Shown here: positions 24,787-37,415 of the stretch, piece after piece
Layout: the number at the start of each line of letters is the position of its first letter
How positions within the stretch are numbered: position 1 is the first letter of the stretch
Source: Rhodamnia argentea
Lineage: Eukaryota; Streptophyta; Magnoliopsida; Myrtales; Myrtaceae
Length of the DNA stretch: 64,000 bases
Direction of reading: 5' to 3'
Assembly (NCBI RefSeq): GCF_020921035.1
Contig: NC_063158.1
Span: forward strand, 12,692,001-12,756,000
Translations under genes and position numbers: made by a program
Notes under the pieces: model-generated
What the model saw: only the letters and a program-made list of their open reading frames with translations
Told to the model about the DNA's origin: nothing
Databases searched by the model: none

Positions 24787-26890
24787 ACAGAACGAATCTT
24801 CTTCGTTTTTCATTCCAAGTGTAAATATTTTCAAATGGTGATTCTGGATTGATTGTTTCATGTCGTGCTACTTCAGAAAGGTTAGATAAGAGTTTGACGT
24901 AATTTAGATTGGACGCTGATGATTGTTTGGTCACTACATCGATAATAGTCGGTAAGGTAGTTAGAATGAAGAACTGCAGTTACAGGAAAATGGAGGTTCA
25001 TCTACATATATGCCTACTGCATCGAGTAGTTCTATGGTGTTTCTATGTGAAGAACTAAAGCTATATTCCGATTAGAATCAACTTCAACAATTGGAATTTC
25101 GGATTTGTTGCTTTGCAGTTTTGAATGCCCCTCTCCATTATACACAGGTGATCTGATCTCATCGTAATTATGAATGTCCCTCTCTGCATGTTGCTTCTAT
25201 GGTGATTCACTCGCGGTTAATGTGCCGGTTAATGGGATTGTTCAAAATAACTTTTATTGCTTGCTCTTTGCCATAATCGGTTTGTATTAGTTAACTTGAC
25301 TTTTTAAGCTTACCACAGTCAAACCTTAAGAAATTGATGGTTATATATAACGGACCATCCGTGTATTGTTTGATTTCCCATGGTGGTGTTTAAAATTCTT
25401 CCCATTGTCCTCATAACAAGGGGAAAAGTACATTTTTAGTGTCAAAAGTTATGTACAAAAATCACTTTGATGCCAAAAGTTTCAATCGGATCGCTTTAGT
25501 GCCAAGTTTTTTGAAAAACAATCGTTTCAGTACCAAGTCCGATTTGCTCCGTCGAAAATTTAACGTGACATTATTTTATTATTATTTGAGGTTGACGTTG
25601 CTCCGGCGAGGTCCAATCAGCAATTAAAAAAGGTAAAAGTTGGAAAAAAATTACTAAAAATAAAAATACAAACTCAATTAGTTTACAAAAATAAAAAAAT
25701 CAAAAAATTGAAAAAAAAAATAAAAAAAATGCAAGTTATGTTAAAATAAATTGAAAAATTAGGTTTAAAATTAACAAAGAAAAGTCAAAACTAAAAAAAG
25801 AAAATGTGAACATTTGTAGAATAGGCGGCAAGGGCTTGCATAGCCCTCGTTGTCGCTAGTAATTACCGATGAGGGAGGGGCATGGCCAGCGGGGGTTGCG
25901 GAGCCCCAGCCGGGCCCTTGCCTATGGCCGGTGGGGGTCTCTGAGCCTTGCCATTGCGGGTGATGGTTTGGGGGAGGGGGCGGTGGCGGCGGCGAGGGCT
26001 TAGCGTAAACGTCCTATTTTTTAAGTTTAAGGCTTTTTGTTAAATTTTTTAGCTAATTTTTAAATTTATTTTAAATATAGTTTGTATTTTAAATGAATTT
26101 AATTTTTAGCTAATTCTACATTAAAAATTAATTATTAATGCCACAGGGCCGTTTTGGCCGAAAAATTTCGTCGGAGGCATCAAAGAGATCCTTTTGTTTC
26201 CAACTTGGCACTAAAGTGATCCGATTGAAACTTTTGACACCTAAGTGAACTCCGTACATAACTTTTGGCACTAAAAGTATACTTTAATACCATAACAAGC
26301 CATTGTATTCATATACATTTGTTTGGCAAGGCCTATGACTGGAGGTTACAAACTTGATGAAGTTGCTTGGTGACTGAAATGTTGTTCTTTCTCCACTTAG
26401 TGAGCACTTTTGAGGATGTCTGAACTTTACAACAGTAAGTAGACTTTTTGGCTTTTAAAGAGTAATATGCGAAGAAGTTTTAGTACATTCTTCGAGCTAG
26501 GTCTTAGCACTGTCTCTCCGGTTAGTGTCTTTCGATTGAACTTCCTAACACGACTTTAGCCTAGGGTAAAATAGATAAAACCCATTAGCTGGTGGAGATT
26601 TCTTAGGGCCAGATGCATTCCTTCGGTTTGGGCGAGAGATGATCGTTGACTCTGGACTAATTATGAGCCTTGTAAGCATTGATCCATTTCAGTGCTTACT
26701 AGTTGCAGGGAGATGCTTTTCGAAAAGATGAATGATCTCCCTACGTTCTAAGAAATTGCGAAGGATGGCAGGTCCAATGACCAGTATGGCAAGACTACGG
26801 TAAAACTCATCATGTTAATTGTTGGTTTATGAGCCTTTCACTTAATGTGTAACTTGGTCTATTTACCTACGTAAGCAGTTAAATTATTGC
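24787..26890 (+). pseudogene. Alfin-like pseudogene, upstream degraded copy
   Basis: Bases 24787-25125 align with 27990-28330 of the downstream copy (shared: gaatcttcttc, cgtgctact-cagaaaggtt, gaagaactaaagctatattc). Bases 26660-26890 align with its fourth exon and flanks. The exon at 26709-26799 reads EMLFEKMNDLPTF, then a TAA stop at 26749-26751, then EIAKDGRSNDQYGKTT and a gtaaaa donor. This corresponds to the MINDLPT region at the end of the Alfin N-terminal domain. The exon encoding the main part of that domain is missing between about 25130 and 25150, and a Mutator-like element sits in the intron. Certainly non-functional as an Alfin gene. Confidence 0.7.
25421..26290. mobile_element. 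Mutator-like TIR element (870 bp) with 9-bp target duplication
   Basis: Flanked by the perfect 9-bp repeat CATAACAAG (25412-25420 and 26291-26299). The arms are imperfect inverted copies of about 170 bp. The left arm reads gggaaaagtacatttttagtg, then ttatgtac, then agtttcaatcggatcgcttt; the right arm holds the complement. The core (about 25820-26010) is GC-rich, with gccctcg and ggccggtggg motifs, in contrast to the A/T-rich arms. No transposase is present. A 9-bp duplication with long arms fits a non-autonomous Mutator element. Confidence 0.8.
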
Positions 26891-27320
26891 CGATGATGAA
26901 GTTTTTTTCATCGGTTGATTATTTTAAGGGATACAAACGATCATTTTTCGAAAAATGTTTTCTAAATTATTCATTTTCCGTAAAACAAACGCACCCTTAA
27001 AGTATGGACGTTTTCCTTGACCGTGAATTGTTGATTATCCAATTTCAATAGATATGAAAATTTGGAGAATCATTTTGTGAAAAATCATTTTCATGAAAAT
27101 GAGCACACCCCAGGGCCCAGATACATGTAATTTTTCAAAGAGAATTCCCTGTAATAACAAAAAGAATTTATATGAATTATAAAAGGAAAAGAAAATGGTA
27201 ACAAGTTGGTTGACCCAAAGTCAAAACAGAAGAAACCGACCTTTCCCTCTCAAATTTTAAAACCTCAAAAAGGCAACGCAGGGTCTTTGCGATCGATTCG
27301 AAGACCCATTTTTCTGGGTT
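26891..27320. other. spacer with foldback-end motifs
   Basis: Contains strings such as tcatttttcgaaaaatgttt and ttttccgtaaaacaaacgca that recur near 31200-31340, 45290-45350 and 59600. They look like ends of small foldback elements. No gene is seen. The last ~100 bases are 5' to the downstream Alfin-like copy. Confidence 0.4.
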
Positions 27321-27455
27321 TAATCCATGGATGAGCTTCTGAGCTCCGAGGAAACATTAGCAGAAACACCCTCAAAATCTTCTCTCTCTCTCTCTCTCTC
27401 TCTTCTTTTTTTCTGGGTTTGTGGGTGGGTCGAACAGAGTGAGAGAGTGGCCATC

Positions 27456-29372
27456 ATGACGGGAACTGCACATTACGCCCTCAAAGTGCTCGAGGTCTTT
27501 CTCTACTCCTTCCATGGCAGACGCTCTGGAATTATAAGGGCTCTTACCACCGGCCTGTGCTCTCTCTCTCTCTCTCTTGTGGGTTTTGTCTGATATGAGT
27601 TTTTGTACCGACAATGTGATCCTGGTATCTCTCTCTCTCTACTAGCACATAGAGTGATGTACATCCACTTCAATTTGTTTTTCGACTCACTATCATGGGC
27701 TTGCTTTGATGGGTTTCTTGGATCGCGCAGCCCTAAATTCATTTCTATCCCTCAGCATCGTGCTTCGCTGTTTAGTTTTTCAAAGTGTTAATGCACGACC
27801 TTGCCCTGTTTTCCTCCTCAAGTCTTTTGTGGCAATTTTCGATATTTTGGTTGTTGATGCGAAATTCTCTTGGCTTTTCCACAAATCACCAGATTCAAGT
27901 GTTAGGGGTTTAATTTTTCGTTTCTATTATTGATCCTCACCTTGCAGAAAAGAAGAATCTCGGGCCACCATTTTCAATCGGAAATAGAAAACAAAATGAA
28001 TCTTCTTCATTGTTCAGTCCAATTGTAAATTTTTTTCATATGGGGTTTTTGGACAATGGTATCATATCGTGCTACTCCAGAAAGGTTTAATAAGTCGCTT
28101 GACGTAATTTAAGATTGGAGGCTGATGATTATTTAGGCGCTACATCAATATTAGTCGGTATGTTAGAACGAAGAACTGTAATTACAGCTAAATCGAGGTT
28201 CATCTGCATATATGCTTACTATGTCAAGTAGTTCTATAGTGTTTCTATATGAAGAACTAAAGCTATATTCCAAGTACAATCAACTTCACCAATTGGGATT
28301 TCGGATGTGTTGCTTTGCAGCTTTTTAAGCTCTGTGTAAGCAGTTTTCAGTGAAGTTTTAGACTGGATGGGTGTCTTATGAACGATGACGATTTTTGTAA
28401 TTGATTTATTGATGGTTCATGTGTTGTGAGTTCAGAGAAAGACGCGCAGTGTCTGGTTGGGCTTCCAAATGGGACATGGGAAGTTAAGCCTCCGGAAATG
28501 ATGGTTCCTAATGACCTTCCTGAGCCAGTGCTAGGTATTAATTTTGCCAGGTATTTCATGCCAGAGTAGGAATGGGAGAAACTGGTCGCTGCTGACTCTA
28601 ATTCGTGGTTGCTCGCTGTTGCATTTTATGTTTGTCGGCGTTCTGGCTTCACAAAGAGTGAAAGGTGTGACACCTAATCCCCTTTCATATCCACTACTTT
28701 GAATTAACTTGCTGAGCTAGTGTATGCCAATCAAGACCAGGGGGTTATTATGCGAATGGTCGACGACGATCTAGAATGAATGCAGGAAGACTGTTCTTAG
28801 CTTTGTCTATATTGTGAATCTCATGGTTGAATAGTGATTACGGAATTTGAATGCCCTAGCATGATGTCCATTTTGCATTAGTGATGTCATCGTAATTATG
28901 AATGTCCCTCTCCACATGACGCCTTTTATGGTGAGCATTGATCCATTTCTGTACTTCTACTTGCAGGGATATGCTTTTCCAAATGATAAATGAACTCCCC
29001 ACAGTCTGCGAAAGCGTGAAGGAGTTCGGCAAACCCAATGACCAATCTAACACGACGATGGTAATAACTCATCATGTTAACTGTTGGTTTATGATCCTTT
29101 GACCTGATGTGTTTGCTTGGTCTTTTTACCTGTGTAAGCAGTTACAGAAACCCGAGTCATGCTCGACTGTCGAGATGTCTTCACCACATAAAGATGAGAG
29201 TGATCATTGTGGAAGCAGCAGTTTTGGGCAAAATAAATCCTCTGCAACATATGTGAATAGCTCTGCTGATGATTCCAGGGCACAAAAAGATAAGACTGGT
29301 GCCGCTATAGAAGATGGCCACATTGATGGAAGCAGCAGTCGTGGGCAAATCCTCTGGAATGCATGTGAATAG
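27456..29372 (+). pseudogene. Alfin-like protein pseudogene, PHD finger missing
   Basis: Exon-like pieces in order: 27456-27551 (AHYALKVLEVFLYSFHGRRSGIIRALTT), 27594-27624 (YEFLYRQCDP), 28436-28664, 28967-29060 and 29142-29372. Together they follow the N-terminal domain of Alfin-like proteins: GRRxGxIxALTT, FYxQCDP|EK, FPNxxWEV, PELPEPxLGINFAR, W-LLAVAFY and MINDLPT. Splice sites and phases of exons 2-5 are intact. Two lesions are visible. A 42-base CT-rich insert ending in TGA (27591-27593) lies where intron 1 should be, and a TAG at 28567-28569 follows YFMPE. After exon 4 the family's PHD zinc finger is absent; instead there is a polar Ser-rich tail ending WNACE. Intact homologues bind H3K4me3 through the PHD finger. 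Either a pseudogene or a very divergent truncated gene. Confidence 0.75.
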
Positions 29373-29429
29373 TTCTGATGATGATTCCGGGACAGCATGA
29401 ACTTGCGAAAGCATTAGCTTGCATAATCC

Positions 29430-32327
29430 ACGTACAGGTCCATTGATTGCAATTTCTTTTTAGTGCTAGAGAAGCTAGAACTACGGAGCAAGAACATCGT
29501 TCTTACAGTTGAAAAGTACAAGGGAGATTCATAATCAGGCCAATCAAATCTAGGAATTACAGTTGGTCTTTCTGGTGGCTACTTCTTTCCACTTTTTGCC
29601 TTTTCTTTTGAACAATCTGCTTGGAGATTGTGCTATATTGTTGCTTCTAAGTAGTGCACACCATTGCTCACAAATTGAGCAAAGAAGCATTCGTAGTCAT
29701 ACAACCATCAAGTTGCTTCAACTGATGTTGCTAGAATTAGGAAAGTAAAAAGCCTCGATATCTCTCGCTCTGTCCGTAACATTCTCATTTGAGACTGTGC
29801 TTGTGCTAGGCCTCCACGAAAGCTTACCTCCTGTGAGGTTTTGCTAGTGTCTCCATAAAAATTCCCCGGCCGCAGGTAGCGGTTTTTGGCATGATGAGAC
29901 CTGTCAGAATACTCAGCTTGTACCCATTCAGTTGAATGATACAACATATGAAATCTCCTGGCACATTGTAATTTGCACACCAAACAGGATAAAATGGCCA
30001 GATGACACCTTCACTACTTCTCATCTTCTTCTTCACTACACATTTGAAATTTTAGTGCTGCAACTGAGAGCTCTCCACATCTGCAACTGCAATTTTGTGC
30101 TTATTAGTCTACTTTTCTTCCTCATCCGCCACTTCACTTGAGCATGCCTTCCTCCTCCATGTCTCTCTTCGTCTGAAAGTCCGCTTGAAGAAGGCGATTA
30201 ACATACATTGTTGCTTCCAAGGCAAATGCCAATGCAACTGGGCCAATGATGCATCTATTGACTCTATCACACTTACTTCCTTCTTCTATATGTGCAGCCT
30301 TCACGGAATATCACTAAGCTAGAATATTCTCAGTTGGTGTAAATGGGAAGGTAAAAGTAGAGATTGCAAAATGGATCAAAAACCTATACTCTAACCCATA
30401 TTTAAGAGTGTGGGTCATAAATGGGTTGCTTAACAAACTTGAATGGGTGATATATGGGCCACGAACAACTTAATGGGGTTTCAAATAGGTTATAAATTGA
30501 TCATAAATAGGTTAGCTAACTATCTTAAAAATTAATTTTTTGTATTTTAATTTTTTTACTTATAAAATTGTCCACAATGTTTTAGTAATATAATTTTTTA
30601 AATAATTCATAGGTTTTGCTAGATTAGATTAAATATGGAACTGTTATAATAGTATGGTCGGGTATAGGTTGGGTGGTTAGATTTGTACTACATAAAAATG
30701 GTTAATACTACGAAAATCCCCAAACTAGACATTTTACAGTATTTTAAAATTTTCTTTTCTTCTTTTCTTTTTTTGCCTTTTTCTTTTGCTCTTTTCTCCT
30801 TCTTCCTCCTTCTTCCACCTTCCTCCACCACCCACGGTCCTTCCTCCTTCTTCCTCCGCCAACCACGGACCTCGGCAATAGCCGACAGCCCGACAATCGA
30901 CCATGACTCGGTCTGGCGAGCTCGAGGCTCGGCTGATCACGGGGATCTCGAGCTTGCCCGAGGTTGTGAAGCACAAGCTTGTTTGCGACTGGTGGCCTTG
31001 GCCAGCAACCGGCCAAAACTAGAAGGAAAACAAATATAAAAATAATAAAAAAGAAAAGAGAAAAAAGAAAAGTACAAATAATTAAAACATTTGATTTTTT
31101 TTAAAAAAATGAAACGGAAAAAAAAATGGTCGAAATGAGTGCATGGAGGAAAATTGATCCATACCAAACAACGGAAAATATTTTTCGGGTCTTTTTCATA
31201 TTTTGGCCAAGCACAGAAAAATATTTTCATTTTTCTAGAAAATAACTTTTGGAAAGACGTTTTTCGAAAACAAAACATTTTCCACCAAACAAACGGAAAA
31301 ATGACTTTTTGGAAAACAATTTTCGCGAAACAAACGGAGCCTAAATCGCTTGAGTTAACCCCGATTGCATATCCATGTCAAGAAAAACGAGTCACACACG
31401 CGATAAAATCGATCCGACATAGAGCGATTAATGTGTTTACTTGGTTAACAATCCGCGCTCAACCCGTTAACAGGCTCCGCTTTGAACTCTCCCTCGGCGA
31501 TCTTCTATAAACGGCGTGTCGGAGCTTCTCCCGGTTGCTTCCCCTGCACTTATTTGCGATTAGAATCTGTGTACTTAATACTTGATATGGTATAAAGAAG
31601 TTTACAATTTTTGAGTTGTTGACTCGCAATTCAATAGCTAAAAAGCTCATCATGATTAGGCGGTCTAAAACTTTTGGGGAGCTTACCCAACAATTATTCT
31701 GCTCAACGAAAGAATTGTACCCACAACCGATGGCTTTGCTTTATCAAAAAAAGAGAGGGAAATGCAGAAGTACCATTGTACGGTAAAAGCATCACAGGAA
31801 GAGGATCAGTCAACTCCCCCATGCAAGCCATCTTCTAGTTCACTACATTCCCAACGGCCCACCAATTTATTTGCCATCCCATTAGGATCAGGGTCAAGAT
31901 CTACCATATCTAACGCATTCATACAGTAGTTGATTGTCCTAGGAGCCGCCTAATTGTCGGCTTAAATCACACCAGAAGTTCGGAAAAAAAAAAAAAAAAA
32001 AAACGTTTGTCTCTGAGGACACTGATAGTCCGGTTTCTTTTTCGTCTCGCCAATGCCTCAAATTTGTACCAGCGATTCCAACCATACCTTCCGTGCACAG
32101 TCCATGAGGGGCCGTTCAAGATCCTGCTCGACATTGTCCAACGTGCGCGACGAAAGGTGCTTTTGGGTCGTCAGTACAAGTTATGGGTATGATCCGGTGG
32201 GAAAAAATGTTTTTTGGATATTGGTGTCCATGAAAAACTTAAAATCTTTTGTGGGATTTTGCATGAAATCCGATTTTTTTTTTTGGGCACCCGGACCGCC
32301 CTTTCTTCAGCTCTAAAATGGAGTGAA
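29430..32327. other. intergenic region without a recognised gene
   Basis: Minus-strand frames at 29708-30036 include protein-like strings (HHAKNRYLRPGNFYGDTS) but no family was recognised and they overlap each other. From 30690 to about 31345 there is a segment with a TC-rich left part, a GC-rich middle and an end reading tttcgcgaaacaaacggagcc. This is typical of a foldback element, but its left end was not found. Confidence 0.4.
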
Positions 32328-32335
32328 GGTACAAC
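32328..32335. repeat. left 8-bp target duplication of hAT MITE (ggtacaac)
   Basis: GGTACAAC is repeated exactly at 32832-32839, directly after the element. Confidence 0.85.
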
Positions 32336-32831
32336 TAGGGGTGATCGGTTTTCGATCCGGTCCCGGTCTGGTCCCCTCAAGAATTGAGAATCGGACCACC
32401 AGAATCGGACCGGTGCTCTCGGTTCTCAATTTTCCGGAACCGAGAACCGAACCACCGGCCCGGTCCGATTCTCGGGCGGTTCCATTGGACAGGACACATG
32501 TAAAAAAAAAAAATATGCACCATTCCTAACTTAGAGCACATTAGCTTGGTTACTTTCAAAAGATAAAATAGAGTGTAACTAAAAAGACTTTTACATAGGA
32601 GAATAAAGAATAGAGAGTGCCAATAACTTCTCAATTTGATAAAATTTCTTAGACACTCTTGACAAGTAAAGAGAGGGTAATTTTTTTTTTTTAAATTTTG
32701 ATTGGTCCGGCCAGGGCGGTCCGGTCCTAGGACCCTATAATCGGGAATCGAACCGCTCTCTCTAAAATCAGAAACCGGACTATCGATCCTGGTTCGGTCC
32801 CGGTCCGAGCGGTGTGATTTGCTCACTCCTA
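32336..32831. mobile_element. hAT-type MITE (496 bp)
   Basis: The ends are inverted: taggggtgatcgg on the left, and on the other strand taggagtgagcaa from the right. A perfect 8-bp target duplication flanks it, the length made by hAT transposases. Both arms are packed with variants of the motif cggtcc/ggaccg (ggtcccggtctggtcc, aatcggaccggt, ggtccggccagggcggtcc). The centre (about 32500-32690) is AT-rich. No coding capacity. Confidence 0.85.
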
Positions 32832-32839
32832 GGTACAAC

Positions 32840-33362
32840 GACTCCTTTAACCTTTGAGAAATTGAACCTATATCAAAAGCACCCCATGGAACGGGTACTC
32901 GAAACCTAAGTAAATATTTCTAACTTCTCCCAAGGCCATACATGAGCAGTCCCGATTAGGACAAATCATCGCATGAATTCAGTATGCACGTAATAAACTA
33001 TATCCGAGCCACTACTAATTGTAGATCACGTCAAGTAGGGCGGTTCCAATTCAGCTCAGTACATGCCTTTAGGTTTAATGACCGATCGCAAATCGAGCCG
33101 CCCGTCTGGCCCACCTGATCCAATCAGAGCTCGGGTCGGCTCGAAGGGCAGATGGGCGAGTCCGAGCACAATCCCCAGCTGAGCTCGGTCGGCTTTTCTC
33201 GTCCCCCCGACCCGAATCGCCCGGGCCTACGCAATTTCCGCTACTCGGAAAGTTTTGAGATTGGATTGATCGATCCGTCCAATGATGAGGTCTAGTTTCG
33301 AATCGAAAGATGGTCGATTCAATGGGGGAACAGGAACTCGTGCCCCACAAGTGGAGATTGGC
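32840..33362. other. upstream region of KAS I
   Basis: No gene. From about 33080 the DNA is GC-rich with several CG-containing strings (gagccgcccgtctggcc, gtccccccgacccgaatcg), which may be the distal promoter of KAS I. Confidence 0.4.
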
Positions 33363-33493
33363 CTAATAAAGAAGAGTAACATATAACATATTGCAATTCC
33401 CAGCGCCACTTGTACTGCGTCTCTCTCTCTCTCCTGTCTCACTTCCGCAACAAGCTACGAGACGAGTCATTTCATAAATTCCGCAATCTCCCT

Positions 33494-33519
33494 CTTCTTC
33501 TTCTTCTTCTTCTTCTTCG
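33494..33519. repeat. TTC microsatellite in the KAS I 5' UTR
   Basis: A run of ttc triplets about 35 bases before the start codon. CT/TTC-rich leaders are common in plant housekeeping genes. Confidence 0.75.
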
Positions 33520-33554
33520 TTATCATCGCCACCACCATTCTCTCTCTCTCGACC

Positions 33555-36472
33555 ATGCAATCCCTGCAATCTCCGCCCCTCCGCGTCTCCCCCCTCGGCC
33601 CGCTCCGCAAATCGTCCTCCAATGCCTACCCCCACGCCGGTCCACGAGCCCCCAGGCGCGTCGCCGTCCCCGCCGTCAGGTCCTCCGCCCCGGCAGCCGT
33701 CTCCGCCCCCAGGCGCGAGAAGGACCCCAAGAAGCGCGTCGTCGTCACCGGGATGGGCCTCGTCTCCGTCTTCGGCAACGACGTCGACGCCTACTACGAG
33801 AAGCTGCTCGCCGGCGAGAGCGGGATCGGCCCGATCGACCGCTTCGACGCCTCCAAGTTCCCCACGCGCTTCGCCGGGCAGATCCACGGGTTCTCGTCCC
33901 AGGGCTACATCGACGGGAAGAACGACCGGCGCCTCGACGATTGCTTGCGCTACTGCATTGTCGCTGCCAAGAAGGCGCTCGAAGATGCTGATCTCGGCGG
34001 CGATAGGCGCTCCAAGGTTTTTCTGATTCTGGGCTTTGATTTCGCTCGTGCTTGCTGTAATTGCATGGTGGGACAGTCCTTTTAATTATTGGATCTGAAT
34101 GGTCTCAAATTGCTAAACGTTTTTCTGAAGCACCGTCGTTTCTTTTTTAGCTTTGAGCTCAGCGGTAATGACTCCTGGGCTCTAAATTAGATGTCAAGCC
34201 GATGGTAATCTATAGTTTCTCATTTCTCGTGTTGAAACGTGCCAAGTTTATTGGACATTTCTTCGTGTCCAATTCTGATGTAAAGGATGCTTGCAAGTAC
34301 TGATCCATTTTCATTGTCCTCCTAGTTGAGCTAACTCCAGGAAGATCAAGTGAATTCTCTGATGAGAAAATGGTTATCGGTAGTAAATTTGTAGACAAGG
34401 GTGTGGCACGTTTGATGGCATTGCAATCGTAGTGCTTTAAAAGTTGATCAAGTACTAGAAGTGACTTTTAGAATGGAAGTTTCAGACTTTGGGATCTGCT
34501 CTTTCTCATTGCTAATTTGAAACTGGATACTGGTGACGTCTTTCTGCCTTGTTCCTGTCTAGGAAGAACAGCTTGTCTGAGTTGTTACCGGCTGATCAAC
34601 ATTGTTTTCCCTTTGGAAAACCTTTTTTAAACACGTATTCCTTTGCTTTCCCTTCGGCTATGAATTTTTCCTGGTTGAGATTCAATAGTCATTGTCTGTC
34701 GTTTATTTTGTCTTCCTCGTTTACAATGCTTGTAACGGCATCAACGGTGTCTCGCTTAATGCTCAAGTTCATTGACTGTTCCATGTCTAACTTGTAGCCC
34801 AGCTCCTCTGGTTTACTTATTAACAGACATTTGTCCACATGTTTTGCAAATACCAATGCATCAATTGCAATGTTAGAACAGTAACGTCAAATCCTGTGCA
34901 TCCTACGATATGCACTTCCTCTGCTGAAAATGATGCTTGTGAAGCACAAACATGATCTGACAGACTCGTGTGCATTGGTTTGATGAACTTCTGTTTATTG
35001 AATGCAATTATTAAAATATAGATATTCAGTTTCATTGGCATTGCACTGAACCAGCAGTTTCTGCTATTCGGATAACTTCTCTACTGTGTTTGGAAAGTGA
35101 GGGAAAATAAGGGGAATTGCAATTGGGGTGGAAAATATTGAATTATTTCAAATTTTTGTGAAAGGGAGAGGAGGAAAAATTTCAGCTTTCCAGTATTTCT
35201 CTTATCTTTCACTGGCGAGCCTACCAAACAAAGCGCTCTCCTTCAAGCAGTTATGAAAGCAAAGAGAGATGAGCATGGATGTCTGAGGGAATGGCACTAA
35301 CATTTTATTGTACTTCTCTCATATTCTTTGTGTCGTAGGAGATAATTTGCAAAACCCTCTATATCTGTTGAATAACTTTGTTTTTGGGCCTAGAGAATGA
35401 AAAAATGGGACTATTGCAAGTTTGACATGCAGATAACAGCAGTTCTATTTGTTGAATTTCCTTCTCAGTAGCGTTTCTTGGCTGTGGAGGCAGTAATTCT
35501 GATGTTGCAATGTTAAGCCTGTGTCCTGGAATTGTGGCTTTCCCTTAATAAGCAGTCATTCTTTCAAAATGACAAAGTCACTAAATTGCTGACATTACTC
35601 TACACAGATCGAAAAGGAGCGGGCTGGTGTACTTGTTGGGACAGGTATGGGTGGTTTGACTGTGTTCTCTGATGGCGTACAGAATCTAATTGAGAAAGGT
35701 CACAGGAAGATAACCCCCTTCTTTATTCCTTATGCCATAACAAACATGGGATCTGCGTTGATTGCCATTGAAATTGGTTTCATGGGTCCAAATTATTCCA
35801 TCTCAACTGCATGTGCCACTTCCAACTATTGCTTCTATGCTGCTGCCAATCACATCCGTCGGGGTGAGGCTGATCTGATGATTGCTGGTGGCACTGAAGC
35901 TGCCATTATTCCCATTGGCTTGGGTGGTTTCGTGGCATGCAGAGCCTTGTCTCAGAGAAACGATGATCCACAAACTGCGTCAAGGCCTTGGGATAGAGAT
36001 CGAGATGGTTTTGTCATGGGTGAAGGAGCAGGAGTTTTGGTAAGCTCTGGTACACACTTTATTTTTCCTTATTGTCTATAAATATATGAGGTTTTTTGTT
36101 TTCTTTTTTCACTGAAAAGTGCTTCAGTTTAAATTTTAGCAGTCTGTAAAAAGACACGAACTGCTGCTAAAAGTGCTGTGTTGTTAGAATTAGATGCTGT
36201 CTAAATATGGTCTGGGACGATTATCGAATTGCTGGATCTGCCACTTTTTAGTTTTGAGAAGCATGTCGATATTCGTGTATTTTTTCCTCTCCTTTTCATC
36301 ATATATGTCTTTTATTTTTTACAATAGAAGCACTTGTCTGACATCCATAAAATAATGGGCAGAATTTTTCATTGGTGATGTGCCCTTTGTAGTTTTCTTT
36401 GGAACCCGTGTTCATTTGGTTCTCACTGTGCATCAGGATACCTTGTTTCATCTGTGTTTCCCTGTATAAGAA

Positions 36473-36509
<37 letters not shown>

Positions 36510-37374
36510 TGTTTGTGTGCTTGTCATCTGTATCAGCTTGCACTATTGGTATCAGACTTTTTCCAAAGCAAATACTTTTCCTGGGCTTGTTTGTCAACTT
36601 CTAATTCGCTGTTCAGGTAATGGAGAGCTTGGAGCACGCAATGAAAAGAGGTGCACCAATTATTGCCGAGTATTTGGGAGGTGCGGTCAACTGTGATGCT
36701 TATCACATGACTGATCCAAGGGCTGATGGACTTGGTGTTTCCTCTTGCATTGAGAGGAGCCTTGAAGATGCGGGTGTGTCACCAGAGGAGGTAGTCTGTG
36801 CTTCCTTTCATCAAATTTTTATCGCAGTATTACTTTCCTTCAGCCTTCACGTGGTGCTCACCATTGTGGGCTTCTGCAATGAATCTCTTTTCCGTATATT
36901 GTTAGTTTTGTTATACATCCTCAATTTTGAGGGAATTACTTATTGGCTGAGGGATTTTACCGAATTCGTCACGCATTCTTCCACAAAAGAAAAGCTAGCT
37001 TGTTTTCCTTTCAAGTTTTAGCATGATTATCTTCATGTTAACTTGGGTCCTTACTTTTTGCATGAAACATGCCTTTGCACTTGCCAAATAAACAACAAAT
37101 AACGACCAAGCCTTTTCCAACTGAATGGGGTTGGCGACATGATATGCTGTACTATCTTCAACCTTGATACTGAAGTACTCAAGATCTTTATTCAAAAGTA
37201 CTTGTCCACATCATTTTGGCCTTTCCAGTTTTTTATCAAACCATCAAGTTTGTAGTTTTTAGGCGTACAATCTTGTTACTATTGAATGTTATTAACTCCA
37301 AATTTTGTGCCACTGCTACTACAAACTTGTGTGGTTCTGGCACTTTGGTCTTTAGACAACTGTAGAAATTATTT

Positions 37375-37415
<41 letters not shown>

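Noticed and set aside
29708..30036. Minus-strand frames with protein-like strings
   Set aside because: Overlapping frames, no start context or splice structure and no recognised family.
33363..34026. Other long frames on both strands over KAS I exon 1
   Set aside because: GC-rich exon makes stops rare in all frames; only the frame from 33555 continues into the KAS I exons.
34549..34797. 82-codon frame in KAS I intron 1
   Set aside because: No family signature; probably chance within a long intron.
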